A stretch of DNA of 64,000 bases, taken from Nocardia sp. CC227C (GTDB lineage Bacteria; Actinomycetota; Actinomycetes; Mycobacteriales; Mycobacteriaceae). The stretch is taken from contig NZ_JASITE010000014.1 of the NCBI RefSeq assembly GCF_030767025.1, forward strand, positions 1 to 64,000, written 5' to 3'. The position numbers were made by a program, and so were the translations under genes. Positions 1-8,750 of this stretch are shown here, piece after piece (position 1 is the stretch's first letter; each line of letters begins with the position of its first letter). The notes below the pieces were generated by a model. That model had not been told where the DNA came from. It ran no database searches and saw only the letters and a list, made by a program, of their open reading frames with translations.

Positions 1-1
1 C

Positions 2-2011
2 CCGGGTGCCGGTGGCGGCGGTGGCGCCGCGGGTGGTTTCCGCGGTCGTCCCGGTGGCGGCGGTGGCCGTCCGGGTGCCGGTGGCCGCGGTGGCGCGGCC
101 GGTGCCTTCGGTCGTCCCGGTGGCGCTCCGCGTCGTGGTCGCAAGTCGAAGCGGGCGAAGCGCGCGGAGTACGAGTCGATGCAGGCGCCCGCCGTCGGCG
201 GCGTGCGGCTGCCGCGCGGCAACGGCGAGGTCATCCGCCTCGCCCGTGGCGCGTCCCTCTCGGACTTCGCGGAGAAGATCAACGCCAACCCGGCCTCGCT
301 GGTACAGGCGCTGTTCAACCTCGGTGAGATGGTCACCGCCACCCAGTCGGTGAGCGAGGAGACCCTCGAGCTGTTGGGCGCGGAGATGAACTACGTGGTG
401 CACGTGGTCTCGCCCGAGGACGAGGACCGCGAGCTGCTGGAGAGCTTCGACCTCACCTACGGCGAGGACGAGGGCGGCGAGGAGGACCTGCAGGTCCGTC
501 CGCCGGTGGTGACCGTCATGGGTCACGTCGACCACGGTAAGACCCGACTGCTGGACACCATCCGCAAGGCCAACGTCCGCGAGGGCGAGGCCGGCGGCAT
601 CACCCAGCACATCGGCGCCTACCAGGTGCTCTCGCACGTCAACAATGCCGACCGGCTCATCACCTTCATCGACACCCCGGGTCACGAGGCGTTCACCGCC
701 ATGCGTGCCCGCGGTGCGAAGGCGACCGATATCGCGATCCTGGTGGTCGCCGCCGACGACGGCGTCATGCCGCAGACGGTGGAGGCCATCAACCACGCGC
801 AGGCCGCCGACGTGCCGATCGTGGTGGCGGTCAACAAGATCGACAAGGAAGGCGCGAATCCGCAGAAGATTCGCCAGCAGCTGACCGAGTACGGTCTGGT
901 GGCCGAGGAGTACGGCGGCGAGACCATGTTCGTCGACATCTCCGCCAAGCAGGGCGTCAATATCGAGTCGCTGCTGGAGGCCGTCGTGCTCACCGCGGAC
1001 GCGGCGCTGGACCTGCGGGCGAACCCGGATATGGACGCCCAGGGTGTGGCCATCGAAGCGCACCTCGACCGCGGTCGCGGTCCGGTCGCCACGGTGCTGG
1101 TGCAGCGCGGCACGCTGCGTGTCGGTGACTCCATCGTCGCCGGTGACGCCTACGGTCGCGTGCGCCGCATGGTGGACGAGCACGGCGAGGACGTCACCGA
1201 GGCGCTGCCGTCGCGTCCGGTCCAGGTCATCGGCTTCACGTCGGTGCCCGGCGCGGGTGACAACCTGCTCGTCGTCGAGGAAGACCGCATCGCGCGCCAG
1301 ATCGCGGACCGGCGCAACGCGCGCAAGCGCAATGCCCTGGCCGCGCGCAGCCGCAAGCGCATCTCCCTGGAAGATCTGGATGCCGCTCTGAAGGAGACCT
1401 CGGAGCTGAACCTGATCCTCAAGGGCGACAACTCCGGTACCGTCGAGGCCCTCGAGGAGGCGCTGCTCGGTATCGACGTCGGCGACGAGGTGCGGCTGCG
1501 GGTCATCGACCGCGGTGTCGGTGGTGTCACCGAGACCAACGTCAACCTGGCCTCGGCCTCGGACGCGATCATCATCGCGTTCAACGTGCGTGCCGACGGC
1601 AAGGCGACCGCGCTGGCCAACCGCGAAGGTGTGGACGTCCGGTACTACTCGGTCATCTACCAGGCCATCGACGAGATCGAGAAGGCCCTCAAGGGCATGC
1701 TCAAGCCGATCTACGAAGAGGTCGAGCTGGGTCGGGCGGAGATCCGCCAGATCTTCCGCTCCTCCAAGTTCGGCAATATCGCCGGTTGCATGGTGCTGTC
1801 GGGTTCGGTCAAGCGCAATGCCAAGGCTCGCCTGCTCCGCGACAATGTCGTGGTCGCCGAGACCATGACCATTGCCTCGCTGCGACGCGAGAAGGAAGAC
1901 GCCGTGGAGGTCCGCGAGGGCTTCGAATGCGGTATGACCGTCACCTTCAACGACATCAAGGAAGGCGACATCATCGAGGCCTACGAGCTGCGGGAGAAGC
2001 CGCGCGACTAG
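2..2011 (+). CDS. infB: Translation initiation factor IF-2, 5' end cut by the window
   Basis: IF-2 is the GTPase that brings initiator tRNA to the 30S subunit and promotes subunit joining. The reading frame is open from base 2, so the gene starts upstream. The visible part opens with about 45 Gly/Arg/Pro-rich residues, the low-complexity linker typical of actinobacterial IF-2. This is followed by the IF2_N helix region and a full G domain with GHVDHGKT (bases 522-545), DTPGHEAF and NKID motifs, then domains II, III and the C-terminal fMet-tRNA-binding domain, ending at TAG 2009-2011. The ATG at 179 is internal and is not the start. It heads the cluster that continues with DUF503, rbfA and the DHH phosphoesterase, the order seen in mycobacteria. 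Identity is certain; only the N-terminus is missing. Confidence 0.98.
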   Translation, partial: PGAGGGGGAAGGFRGRPGGGGGRPGAGGRGGAAGAFGRPGGAPRRGRKSKRAKRAEYESMQAPAVGGVRLPRGNGEVIRLARGASLSDFAEKINANPASLVQALFNLGEMVTATQSVSEETLELLGAEMNYVVHVVSPEDEDRELLESFDLTYGEDEGGEEDLQVRPPVVTVMGHVDHGKTRLLDTIRKANVREGEAGGITQHIGAYQVLSHVNNADRLITFIDTPGHEAFTAMRARGAKATDIAILVVAADDGVMPQTVEAINHAQAADVPIVVAVNKIDKEGANPQKIRQQLTEYGLVAEEYGGETMFVDISAKQGVNIESLLEAVVLTADAALDLRANPDMDAQGVAIEAHLDRGRGPVATVLVQRGTLRVGDSIVAGDAYGRVRRMVDEHGEDVTEALPSRPVQVIGFTSVPGAGDNLLVVEEDRIARQIADRRNARKRNALAARSRKRISLEDLDAALKETSELNLILKGDNSGTVEALEEALLGIDVGDEVRLRVIDRGVGGVTETNVNLASASDAIIIAFNVRADGKATALANREGVDVRYYSVIYQAIDEIEKALKGMLKPIYEEVELGRAEIRQIFRSSKFGNIAGCMVLSGSVKRNAKARLLRDNVVVAETMTIASLRREKEDAVEVREGFECGMTVTFNDIKEGDIIEAYELREKPRD

Positions 2012-2022
2012 GCGAGTGACAA

Positions 2023-2061
2023 CACCGTCCCGCCGGACCCTGGAGGTCCGGCGGGACGGTG
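2023..2061 (+). terminator. Perfect 16-bp stem hairpin after infB
   Basis: Arms caccgtcccgccggac (2023-2038) and gtccggcgggacggtg (2046-2061) pair perfectly around a 7-base loop, 11 bases after the infB stop. There is no T-run behind it, as is common for actinobacterial terminators. It probably ends or attenuates infB transcription before the DUF503 gene. Seen directly; the function is inferred. Confidence 0.75.
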
Positions 2062-2136
2062 CTCCCGCCGCGATGAGCGACGGGTTCTGATATCCCTGTC
2101 CGGGTAACTCACGCGCATTTCCCGGGGCGCGTTCAT

Positions 2137-2439
2137 ATGACTGAAAAGCTGTTTTTCGGAGCGCTCGAATTCGATATCTTGCTCGGTGACGTGCGGTCGC
2201 TGAAGGAGAAACGTTCCGTCATCCGTCCGATCATCGCCGATCTGAAACGCTTCGGCGTGAGTGTCGCCGAGGGCGGGGAACACGATCTGTACCGGCGTTC
2301 GCTGCTCGGCGTGGCGATTGCCGGCTACGGCATGAATCATCTGACCGAAGTGTTGGACAAGTGTGAACGGCACGTCGCGTACCGGCCGGAGTTAGAGTTG
2401 CTGTCGGTACGCCGCCGCGTCTTCGGACCCGAAGACTGA
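2137..2439 (+). CDS. DUF503 (YlxP-like) protein
   Basis: A 100-residue protein of the DUF503 family, recognisable from the LEFDILLGDVRSLKEKR opening, the central GVAIAGYG strand and the LLSVRRR end. Family members are small ferredoxin-fold proteins usually encoded between infB and rbfA; the molecular role is not established. Here it lies in exactly that place, 125 bases after infB (behind a strong hairpin) and 25 bases before rbfA, so it is probably co-transcribed with rbfA. ATG 2137 gives the usual family length. No Shine-Dalgarno sequence is obvious, so initiation may be weak or leaderless. Confidence 0.9.
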   Translation: MTEKLFFGALEFDILLGDVRSLKEKRSVIRPIIADLKRFGVSVAEGGEHDLYRRSLLGVAIAGYGMNHLTEVLDKCERHVAYRPELELLSVRRRVFGPED

Positions 2440-2464
2440 AAGACCGAGTTAGGAGGGACGTCCC

Positions 2465-2914
2465 ATGGTTGACCAGGCCAGGGCACGCCGACTCGCGAAG
2501 CGGATCTCCACGATCGTGGCTTCTGCCATCGAATACGAGATCAAGGATCCGCGGCTGCGTTTCGTGACCGTTACCGATACCAAGGTGACCGGCGATCTAC
2601 GCGAGGCCACCGTCTACTACACGGTGATGGGGGAAACCCTGGACACCGAACCGGATTACGCGGAAGCCGCGGCCGGACTGGAGAAGGCCAAGGGCATTCT
2701 GCGTTCGAAGGTGGGCGCGGGTACCGGGGTGAAGTTCACCCCCATCCTGTCCTTCGCTCTCGACACCGTGCCGAACGCGGCGCGCGAGATGGAGGAGCTG
2801 CTCGCCCGCGCCCGGGCCGCCGACGCCCAGGTGGCGCAGGTGGCGGCGGGAGCCAAGCCCGCGGGCGACGCTGATCCGTACAAGTCCGACCGTGACGACG
2901 ATGCCGAGGACTGA
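2465..2914 (+). CDS. rbfA: 30S ribosome-binding factor RbfA
   Basis: RbfA binds the 30S subunit near the 5' helix of 16S rRNA and helps late maturation. The 149-residue protein shows the KH-like fold signatures: RARRLAKRIS at the start, DPRLRFVTVTD in the first third, and a central helix-strand stretch ending in FALDTVPNA. The C-terminal 30 residues are an acidic tail common in actinobacterial RbfA. A strong AGGAGG box at 2451-2456 lies 8 bases before ATG 2465. It is positioned between the DUF503 gene and the DHH phosphoesterase, the conserved order. Confidence 0.96.
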   Translation: MVDQARARRLAKRISTIVASAIEYEIKDPRLRFVTVTDTKVTGDLREATVYYTVMGETLDTEPDYAEAAAGLEKAKGILRSKVGAGTGVKFTPILSFALDTVPNAAREMEELLARARAADAQVAQVAAGAKPAGDADPYKSDRDDDAED

Positions 2915-2999
2915 GGCGGGTGACGGCGCGGGCCGGTGGGTACTACCCCGGTAGTGAGTATTACCGACCGGTCCGCTATCGGGCGGGAATGGAGCCGTC

Positions 3000-4100
3000 G
3001 TGAGTGAGGCCGTGGATGCCGATAACAGCACCGCCGCGAGCGCCGATCCCTCCCCTGTGATGAGCGAATCGGGTGTCGCACCCGTGGTGGCCGGGATCGG
3101 CACCGAAGAACCGAGCGGTCCGGTCGACCTGGCCGCCGCCGTCGATGTGCTGGACACCGCCCGATCGGTCACGGTGCTCTGCCACGTCCAGCCCGATGCC
3201 GACACCATCGGCAGCGGGCTGGCGCTGGCGCAGGTACTGCACCGGCGCGGGGTGCCGGTGTGGGTGTCCTTCGCGGAACCGGCCGAGGTGCCGATCTCCA
3301 TGCGCTCGCTGCCCGGTATCGAACTCCTGGTGCCGCCGGACCGGGTGCCAGCCGAGGTCGACGTCCTGGTGGCCGTGGACTGCGGCAGCGTGGGCCGCCT
3401 CGGCGCGCTGGGCGACCGCCTCGCCGCCGCCCGGGTGAGCCTGGTGCTCGATCACCACCGCTCCAACACCCGCTTCGGCACCGTCAACGTCATCGACGAA
3501 TCCGCCGAGTCCACAGCGGGTTTGGTGGCCCGCGTCCTGGATGCCTGGGGCGAGCCGATCGACCGCCCGGTCGCGCACTGCCTCTTCGCGGGGCTGGTCA
3601 CCGATACCGGTTCCTTCAAATGGCCGCGCCCCGGTTCGCACACTCTCGCCGAACGCCTGCTGGCCACCGGCATCGACGGTCCGGCCATCACCCGCACCCT
3701 GATGGACACCCACCCCTTCGCCTGGCTGCCCATGCTCGCCAAGGTCCTCGGCTCCGCCCGCCTGGAGCCCGCGGCGGCCGACGGCGCGGGCCTGGTCTAC
3801 GCCTTCGTCCGGCGTGACGACATCGCGGGCGTCCGCTCCGAGGAGGTGGAGAGCGTCGTCGATATCGTCCGCACCACCGCCGAGGCCGACGTCGCCGCCG
3901 TATTCAAGGAATCCCGCACCACCCCCGACCTCTGGACGGTCTCGCTGCGCTCGCACGCCCGTCCCGACGGCACCCCGGGCGTGGACGTCGCCCGCATCGC
4001 CACCGCCCTCGGCGGCGGCGGTCACCGCTACGCGGCGGGTTACACCACCTCCGGCGCGCCGGAGCAACTCGTGGTCACCCTGCTCGCCGAACTCGGCTGA
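3000..4100 (+). CDS. nrnA: DHH-family phosphoesterase (NrnA-type nanoRNase/pAp phosphatase)
   Basis: A 366-residue DHH/DHHA1 protein. The N-terminal DHH domain carries QPDADTIGSG (metal-binding Asp pair), VAVDCGS and the name-giving DHH in VLDHHRSN. The C-terminal DHHA1 domain ends with the Gly-rich GGGGHRYAAGY substrate loop. Family members such as M. tuberculosis Rv2837c degrade short RNA oligonucleotides and convert pAp to AMP, and some hydrolyse cyclic dinucleotides. GTG 3000 is taken as start because it lies close after rbfA (85-base gap) and the domain starts only about 45 residues in. A shorter start is possible because the first 40 residues are low-complexity. Confidence 0.92.
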   Translation: MSEAVDADNSTAASADPSPVMSESGVAPVVAGIGTEEPSGPVDLAAAVDVLDTARSVTVLCHVQPDADTIGSGLALAQVLHRRGVPVWVSFAEPAEVPISMRSLPGIELLVPPDRVPAEVDVLVAVDCGSVGRLGALGDRLAAARVSLVLDHHRSNTRFGTVNVIDESAESTAGLVARVLDAWGEPIDRPVAHCLFAGLVTDTGSFKWPRPGSHTLAERLLATGIDGPAITRTLMDTHPFAWLPMLAKVLGSARLEPAAADGAGLVYAFVRRDDIAGVRSEEVESVVDIVRTTAEADVAAVFKESRTTPDLWTVSLRSHARPDGTPGVDVARIATALGGGGHRYAAGYTTSGAPEQLVVTLLAELG

Positions 4101-4428
4101 CGCGCAGGACGATTCACGCCGTCGTGCCCGCCCGGCTGCGATAGCCGGTCGGCCGACGTGACGACTGTCACGATCGGTCTAACTCGGCGGTTCCGTGCGG
4201 CCATCCCGACCGAGGGCAGCGGCGTGATCGTGGGGACCGAGCGGCCGGCAGCCGCATCCGGCACCGCTGTCGGGCAGCGCACCGCGCCATGTTGTGACCC
4301 GATGGTTCTTGACAGTGGCCGTTGTAAGGCGGACCCTGAAATAGTTACTAAAGCTAAGTTAATTGTGACATGTCCTGTCCGCCACGTGCGGATGTCCTTG
4401 ATGCGGCAATTGTGCAGGAGGTTTGGTC
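4101..4428 (+). promoter_or_regulatory. Gap upstream of the carboxylic acid reductase, with an AT-rich patch
   Basis: No convincing gene is seen in these 328 bases; short open frames there lack coding character. A TTGACA box lies at 4309-4314 but no good -10 follows at 16-18 bases. Bases 4338-4372 are strikingly AT-rich for this genome and contain an imperfect inverted repeat, ACTAA-AGC-TAAGT, inside a run with TTA at one end and TTAA at the other. This is a plausible operator or promoter core for the reductase gene. A good ribosome-binding site, AGGAGG, lies at 4416-4421. Confidence 0.4.
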
Positions 4429-7400
4429 ATGCTCGACGACGCACGCACCACACGGCGTGAACGGCGGATCGCGGACGCACTGGCCGATCACCAGGTGCGC
4501 GAGGCGGTGGCGGACGCTGTCGTGAGCGAATCGGTGCGCCGGGACGGCGCGCGACTCGCGGAGATCGTCGACGTGGTGATGACGGGGTACGGGGAGCGGG
4601 CGGCCCTGGCGTGGCGGCGGTCGGAGATCGTCGACGGGGCGGTGCGGCTGCTGCCCGATTTCTCGACCATGACCTATCGCGAACTGTGGCGACGGGCCGG
4701 TGCGCTCGCCGCCGAGTGGGACTCCGACGCCGAATCCCCGGTGCGTGCGGGCGATTTCGTATGCACGCTGGGATTCACCAGCCCCGATTACGCGGCGGTG
4801 GATCTGGCCTGCGTGCGACTGGCGGCGGTGGCGGTGCCGCTACAGGCCGGTGCGTCGGCGGCGCAATGGCGTTCCATCATGGCCGAGACCGAGCCCCGGA
4901 TGCTGGCGGTCAGCGCCGAAACGCTGTCGGCGGCCGTGGATGCCGTATCGGGCGGCTTCGTGCCGCGCCGGGTGCTGGTCTTCGACTACCGGCCCGAACT
5001 CGAGGGGCAGCGGGCGGCGGTCGACTCGGCACGGGAGCGGTTGGCCGAGGTGGGCTGCACGGTCACCACGGTCGCCGATGCCGTCGAGCGCGGGGCGGAT
5101 CTGCCCGCGCCACCGCGCATTCCATCCGACGCCGACCGGCTGGCCCTGCTCATCTACACCTCCGGCAGCACCGGCGCCCCCAAGGGCGCCATGTACACCG
5201 ACCGGCTCGTGGCCAGTATGTGGTCGTCGGCGAACGCCATTCGGGTGCCGGCGCTCACCGTGAACTACATGCCGCTCAGCCATGTGGCGGGCCGGATGAC
5301 CCTCTACGGCACGCTGGTGCGCGGCGGTACGGCGCATTTCGCCGCCGCCAGCGATATGTCCACCTTGTTCGACGATATCGCCCTCGCACGGCCGACCGAA
5401 CTGGTGTTCGTGCCCCGGGTGTGTGAGATGCTGTTCCAGCGCTATCAGGGCGAACTGGATCGGCGGGTGCTCGCGGGAGACGATCCCGAGACCGCCGCCG
5501 CGGCAGTGCGAACCGAACTGCGGGAACGGGTGCTGGGCGGCCGCTACCTCACCGCGCTGTCGGCGAGCGCCCCGCTGGCCGCCGAGATGAAGACCTTCAT
5601 GGAGGCGCTGCTCGAGGACGAGTTGCACGACGGCTACGGTTCCACCGAGGCCGGTGGCGGGGTTCTCATGGACAACCGCATCAAGCGGCCCCCGGTGCTC
5701 GACTACCGCCTCGCCGACGTCCCCGAACTGGGCTACTTCCGCACGGACAAGCCGTATCCGCGCGGGGAACTGCTGCTCAAGACCGAGACCATGTTCCCCG
5801 GCTACTACAAGCGCCCGGAGATCACCGTCGAGATGTTCGACGCGGACGGCTTCTACCGCACCGGTGACGTGGTGGCCGAACTCGGGCCGGATCACCTGGT
5901 GTACGTGGACCGCCGCAACAATGTGCTGAAACTGTCGCAGGGCGAGTTCGTCACCGTGGCCGCCCTGGAAGCCGTGTACGCGACGAGTCCGCTGATCCGG
6001 CAGATCTTCGTGTACGGCTCGAGTGAACGCGCGTACCTGCTGGCCGTGGTGGTGCCGACGGATGAGGTGCTGGCGCTGCCGCCCGACCGGGCGCGCGCGG
6101 CGGTGGGGGAGTCGCTGCAACGCATCGCGAAGGAATCCGGCTTGCAGCCCTACGAGATCCCGCGCGAGGTCCTCCTCGAATCCGAGCCGTTCACCCTGGA
6201 CAACGGTCTGTTGTCGGGTATCGGGAAACTGTTGCGGCCCAAGCTCAAAGAGCGTTACGGCGAGCGGCTGGAGCGGCTGTACGCCGAACTGGCGCGGCAG
6301 CGCGAGGACGAGCTGACGATGCTGCGGCGCGGCGCGCACGACCGCCCGGTTCTGGAGACCGTGACCCGCGCGGCCGGTGCCGTGCTCGATCTGGCCGCCG
6401 GGGAGGTGCGGCCCGATGCCCACTTCGCCGATCTGGGCGGCGATTCCCTGTCCGCGCTGTCGTTCTCGACCCTGCTGCGGGACATCTTCGGGGTGGAGGT
6501 GCCGGTCGGAGTCATCGTCGGACCGGCCACCGATCTGGCCCGGATCGCCGAATACCTGGTCGCCGAACGCGATTCCGGCACCCGGCCGACCGCCGCCACG
6601 GTGCACGGCGACGACGGCCTGCTGCGCGCCGACGATCTCACCCTGGAGGCATTCCTCGACTCCGCCACCCTCACGGCGGCCGCACGGCTGTCGGCCCCGA
6701 CGGACCCGCCGCGCACGGTGCTGCTGACCGGTGCCAACGGCTACCTGGGCCGCTTCCTCGCACTCGAATGGCTACAGCGCCTGGATGATTCGGGCGGCAC
6801 GCTGATCTGCCTGGTCCGCGGCCGCGATGCCGACGCCGCCCGCCGCCGTCTCGACTCGGTCTTCGCCACTGGCGATCCGGAGCTGGAAGCCCGCTACCGC
6901 GACCTCGCCGGACGGCGGCTGCGGGTGCTGGCGGGCGATATCGGCGAACCGAATCTCGGTCTGAGCGAACAGGACTGGCGCGACCTCGCCGACACCGTGG
7001 ACACGATCGTGCATCCGGCCGCCCTGGTCAACCACGTGCTGCCCTACGACCAGCTGTTCGGCCCCAATGTGGTCGGCACCGCCGAGGTGATCCGCCTGGC
7101 CCTCACCTCCCGCCTGAAGCCGGTCACCTACCTGTCCACCGTGGCGGTATCCGCCGGCATCGATCCGGAGACCTTCACCGAGGACGGCGACATCCGCGAG
7201 ATCAGCCCGGTGCGCCGCCTCGACGACGGCTACGCCAACGGCTACGGCAACAGCAAATGGGCCGGTGAGGTCCTGCTCCGCGCCGCTCACGACCGTTTCG
7301 GCCTCCCCGTGGCGGTCTTCCGCTCCGACATGATCCTGGCCCACAGCCACTACGCCGGGCAGCTCAACGTGCCCGACATGTTCACCCGCCTGCTGCTGAG

Positions 7401-7896
7401 CGTCCTGGCCACCGGCCTCGCGCCCGGCTCCTTCCACGACGCGCACGGCCGCCGCCACCGCGCCCACTACGACGGCCTCCCAGCCGATTTCACGGCCGCC
7501 GCCGTCACCGCCCTCGGCGCCGCGCCCACGAGCGGCTTCGACACCTACGACGTCCTCAACCCGCACGACGACGGCATTTCCCTCGACACCTTCGTCGACT
7601 GGCTCATCGAAGCGGGCCACCCCATAGACCGCATCGACGACTACGCCGACTGGTTCACCCGCTTCGACACGGCCCTGCGCGCCCTACCCGACCAGCAACG
7701 CCAACACTCCCTGCTACCCCTCCTGCACGCCTACCGCCGCCCCAGCCCACCACTGCCCGGAGCCGCCCTCCCCGCCAAGCACTTTCGCGCCGCCGTCCAG
7801 CAGGCGAAACTCGGCCCGGACAGCGACATCCCGCACCTGAGGCGGGAGTTGATCGAGAAGTACGTCAGCGACCTGCGGCTCTTGGGGCTGCTCTAG
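4429..7896 (+). CDS. car: Carboxylic acid reductase (adenylation, carrier, reductase domains)
   Basis: This 1155-residue multidomain enzyme reduces carboxylic acids to aldehydes with ATP and NADPH. The adenylation domain contains the AMP loop YTSGSTGAPKGAMYT (about residues 243-257) and the hinge region DRRNNVLKLSQGEF. A carrier domain follows with LGGDSLSA, where Ser673 should receive phosphopantetheine. The C-terminal short-chain-dehydrogenase-like reductase domain has TGANGYLG (residues 767-774) and the catalytic Tyr939/Lys943 pair in YGNSKWA. Length and order match N. iowensis Car. ATG 4429 is preferred over TTG 4423 because AGGAGG lies 7 bases upstream. It stands alone; its stop overlaps the convergent XRE gene stop at CTAG. 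The activating transferase is at 43366. Confidence 0.96.
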   Translation: MLDDARTTRRERRIADALADHQVREAVADAVVSESVRRDGARLAEIVDVVMTGYGERAALAWRRSEIVDGAVRLLPDFSTMTYRELWRRAGALAAEWDSDAESPVRAGDFVCTLGFTSPDYAAVDLACVRLAAVAVPLQAGASAAQWRSIMAETEPRMLAVSAETLSAAVDAVSGGFVPRRVLVFDYRPELEGQRAAVDSARERLAEVGCTVTTVADAVERGADLPAPPRIPSDADRLALLIYTSGSTGAPKGAMYTDRLVASMWSSANAIRVPALTVNYMPLSHVAGRMTLYGTLVRGGTAHFAAASDMSTLFDDIALARPTELVFVPRVCEMLFQRYQGELDRRVLAGDDPETAAAAVRTELRERVLGGRYLTALSASAPLAAEMKTFMEALLEDELHDGYGSTEAGGGVLMDNRIKRPPVLDYRLADVPELGYFRTDKPYPRGELLLKTETMFPGYYKRPEITVEMFDADGFYRTGDVVAELGPDHLVYVDRRNNVLKLSQGEFVTVAALEAVYATSPLIRQIFVYGSSERAYLLAVVVPTDEVLALPPDRARAAVGESLQRIAKESGLQPYEIPREVLLESEPFTLDNGLLSGIGKLLRPKLKERYGERLERLYAELARQREDELTMLRRGAHDRPVLETVTRAAGAVLDLAAGEVRPDAHFADLGGDSLSALSFSTLLRDIFGVEVPVGVIVGPATDLARIAEYLVAERDSGTRPTAATVHGDDGLLRADDLTLEAFLDSATLTAAARLSAPTDPPRTVLLTGANGYLGRFLALEWLQRLDDSGGTLICLVRGRDADAARRRLDSVFATGDPELEARYRDLAGRRLRVLAGDIGEPNLGLSEQDWRDLADTVDTIVHPAALVNHVLPYDQLFGPNVVGTAEVIRLALTSRLKPVTYLSTVAVSAGIDPETFTEDGDIREISPVRRLDDGYANGYGNSKWAGEVLLRAAHDRFGLPVAVFRSDMILAHSHYAGQLNVPDMFTRLLLSVLATGLAPGSFHDAHGRRHRAHYDGLPADFTAAAVTALGAAPTSGFDTYDVLNPHDDGISLDTFVDWLIEAGHPIDRIDDYADWFTRFDTALRALPDQQRQHSLLPLLHAYRRPSPPLPGAALPAKHFRAAVQQAKLGPDSDIPHLRRELIEKYVSDLRLLGLL

Positions 7897-8750
7897 AACC
7901 GCGGGCCCTTCGGTGGCTGGCTGCGAGCGCCCATCGCCCTATGGATGAGCGCTCGCGCCTCGTCGCCGGTTACCGATTTCCGCACCAGGATGTCGAATGT
8001 GCGGTGGTACACCCTGATCTCGCTCGGCTGGGTGATGGTCAGTTCGGCAGCGATCGTCTCGACCGTCACGCGCCGCTCGTCGAACATGACGAAGTTCGTC
8101 AACTGCATCGGCAACTCCGCGCCTATCGGGACGATCCCGAAGCTGACCCGCGGTAGCACCGTTGTCGCGAGCAGCCGGTCCAGCTGGCCGAGCATGACGG
8201 AGTCTCCGCCCACTGCGTTGTACAAAGCCAACTCGCCCATCAGGATATGGAACTTTCGCATGCCCTGATACAGGATCTGTTGCCGTTCCATCCGCTTGGA
8301 GACGCCTTCGTCGATATCGTCCGGGATGTTGTGGAACTTGATCGATCTTCGCAGCACCGCGTAGGCGTACTCGGTTGTCTGTAGAAGTCCGGGAACCAGC
8401 GAGGGCTGATACATCCGCAGGTTTGCGGATTGCCGCATCATGCGCGAAATCTCATGTTGTTTCCGCTTCGTACCACCGCTGAGGGCCCGCCGCCATTCAC
8501 GGTAGGCGGCGTCGATGTTCCGAAGGGTGGCGATCAGGTCGGGAACTTCGCCCTCGGTGCCCGTCAGGGCGCACCACGTCCTGATGTCCGCTTCCGACGG
8601 CTTCGTCTTTCCGTATTCGATTTTCGGAACCCTGGTCTGATGCCAGCCTGCGCGCCGAGCGAGTTCGCTCCCACTGAGTCCTGCGGACAGGCGAAGCCCT
8701 CGCAGTCGTTCCCCGAGGGCAACGCGCGCTTGCTGCACTGGATCGGTCAC
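7893..8750 (-). CDS. XRE-family regulator with DUF5753 C-terminal domain
   Basis: A 285-residue protein. Residues about 10-60 form a Cro/C1-type helix-turn-helix (RLRGLRLSAGLSGSELARRAGWHQTRVPKIEYGKTKPS). The remainder, from about residue 95, is the DUF5753 domain, including the LVPGLLQTTEYA signature near its start. Such proteins are abundant in actinomycetes as paralogous pairs with a small partner protein (WhiJ-type loci); some databases call them antitoxin-like, but their targets are mostly unknown. GTG 8750 overlaps the stop of the upstream DUF6879 gene by four bases, so translation is coupled. Its stop overlaps the Car stop within CTAG 7893-7896. Confidence 0.88.
   Translation of the reverse strand: MTDPVQQARVALGERLRGLRLSAGLSGSELARRAGWHQTRVPKIEYGKTKPSEADIRTWCALTGTEGEVPDLIATLRNIDAAYREWRRALSGGTKRKQHEISRMMRQSANLRMYQPSLVPGLLQTTEYAYAVLRRSIKFHNIPDDIDEGVSKRMERQQILYQGMRKFHILMGELALYNAVGGDSVMLGQLDRLLATTVLPRVSFGIVPIGAELPMQLTNFVMFDERRVTVETIAAELTITQPSEIRVYHRTFDILVRKSVTGDEARALIHRAMGARSQPPKGPRF

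Noticed and set aside
179..2011. ATG 179 as start of IF-2
   Set aside because: The frame is open back to base 2 and encodes the Gly-rich IF-2 linker, so 179 is internal.
4309..4314. TTGACA as a full promoter for car
   Set aside because: No acceptable -10 box follows at 16-18 bases, so only the AT-rich island is reported.
4158..4460. 100-residue open frame before car
   Set aside because: It overlaps the car ribosome-binding site and start, has Cys/Arg-rich composition unlike local genes and no recognisable family.
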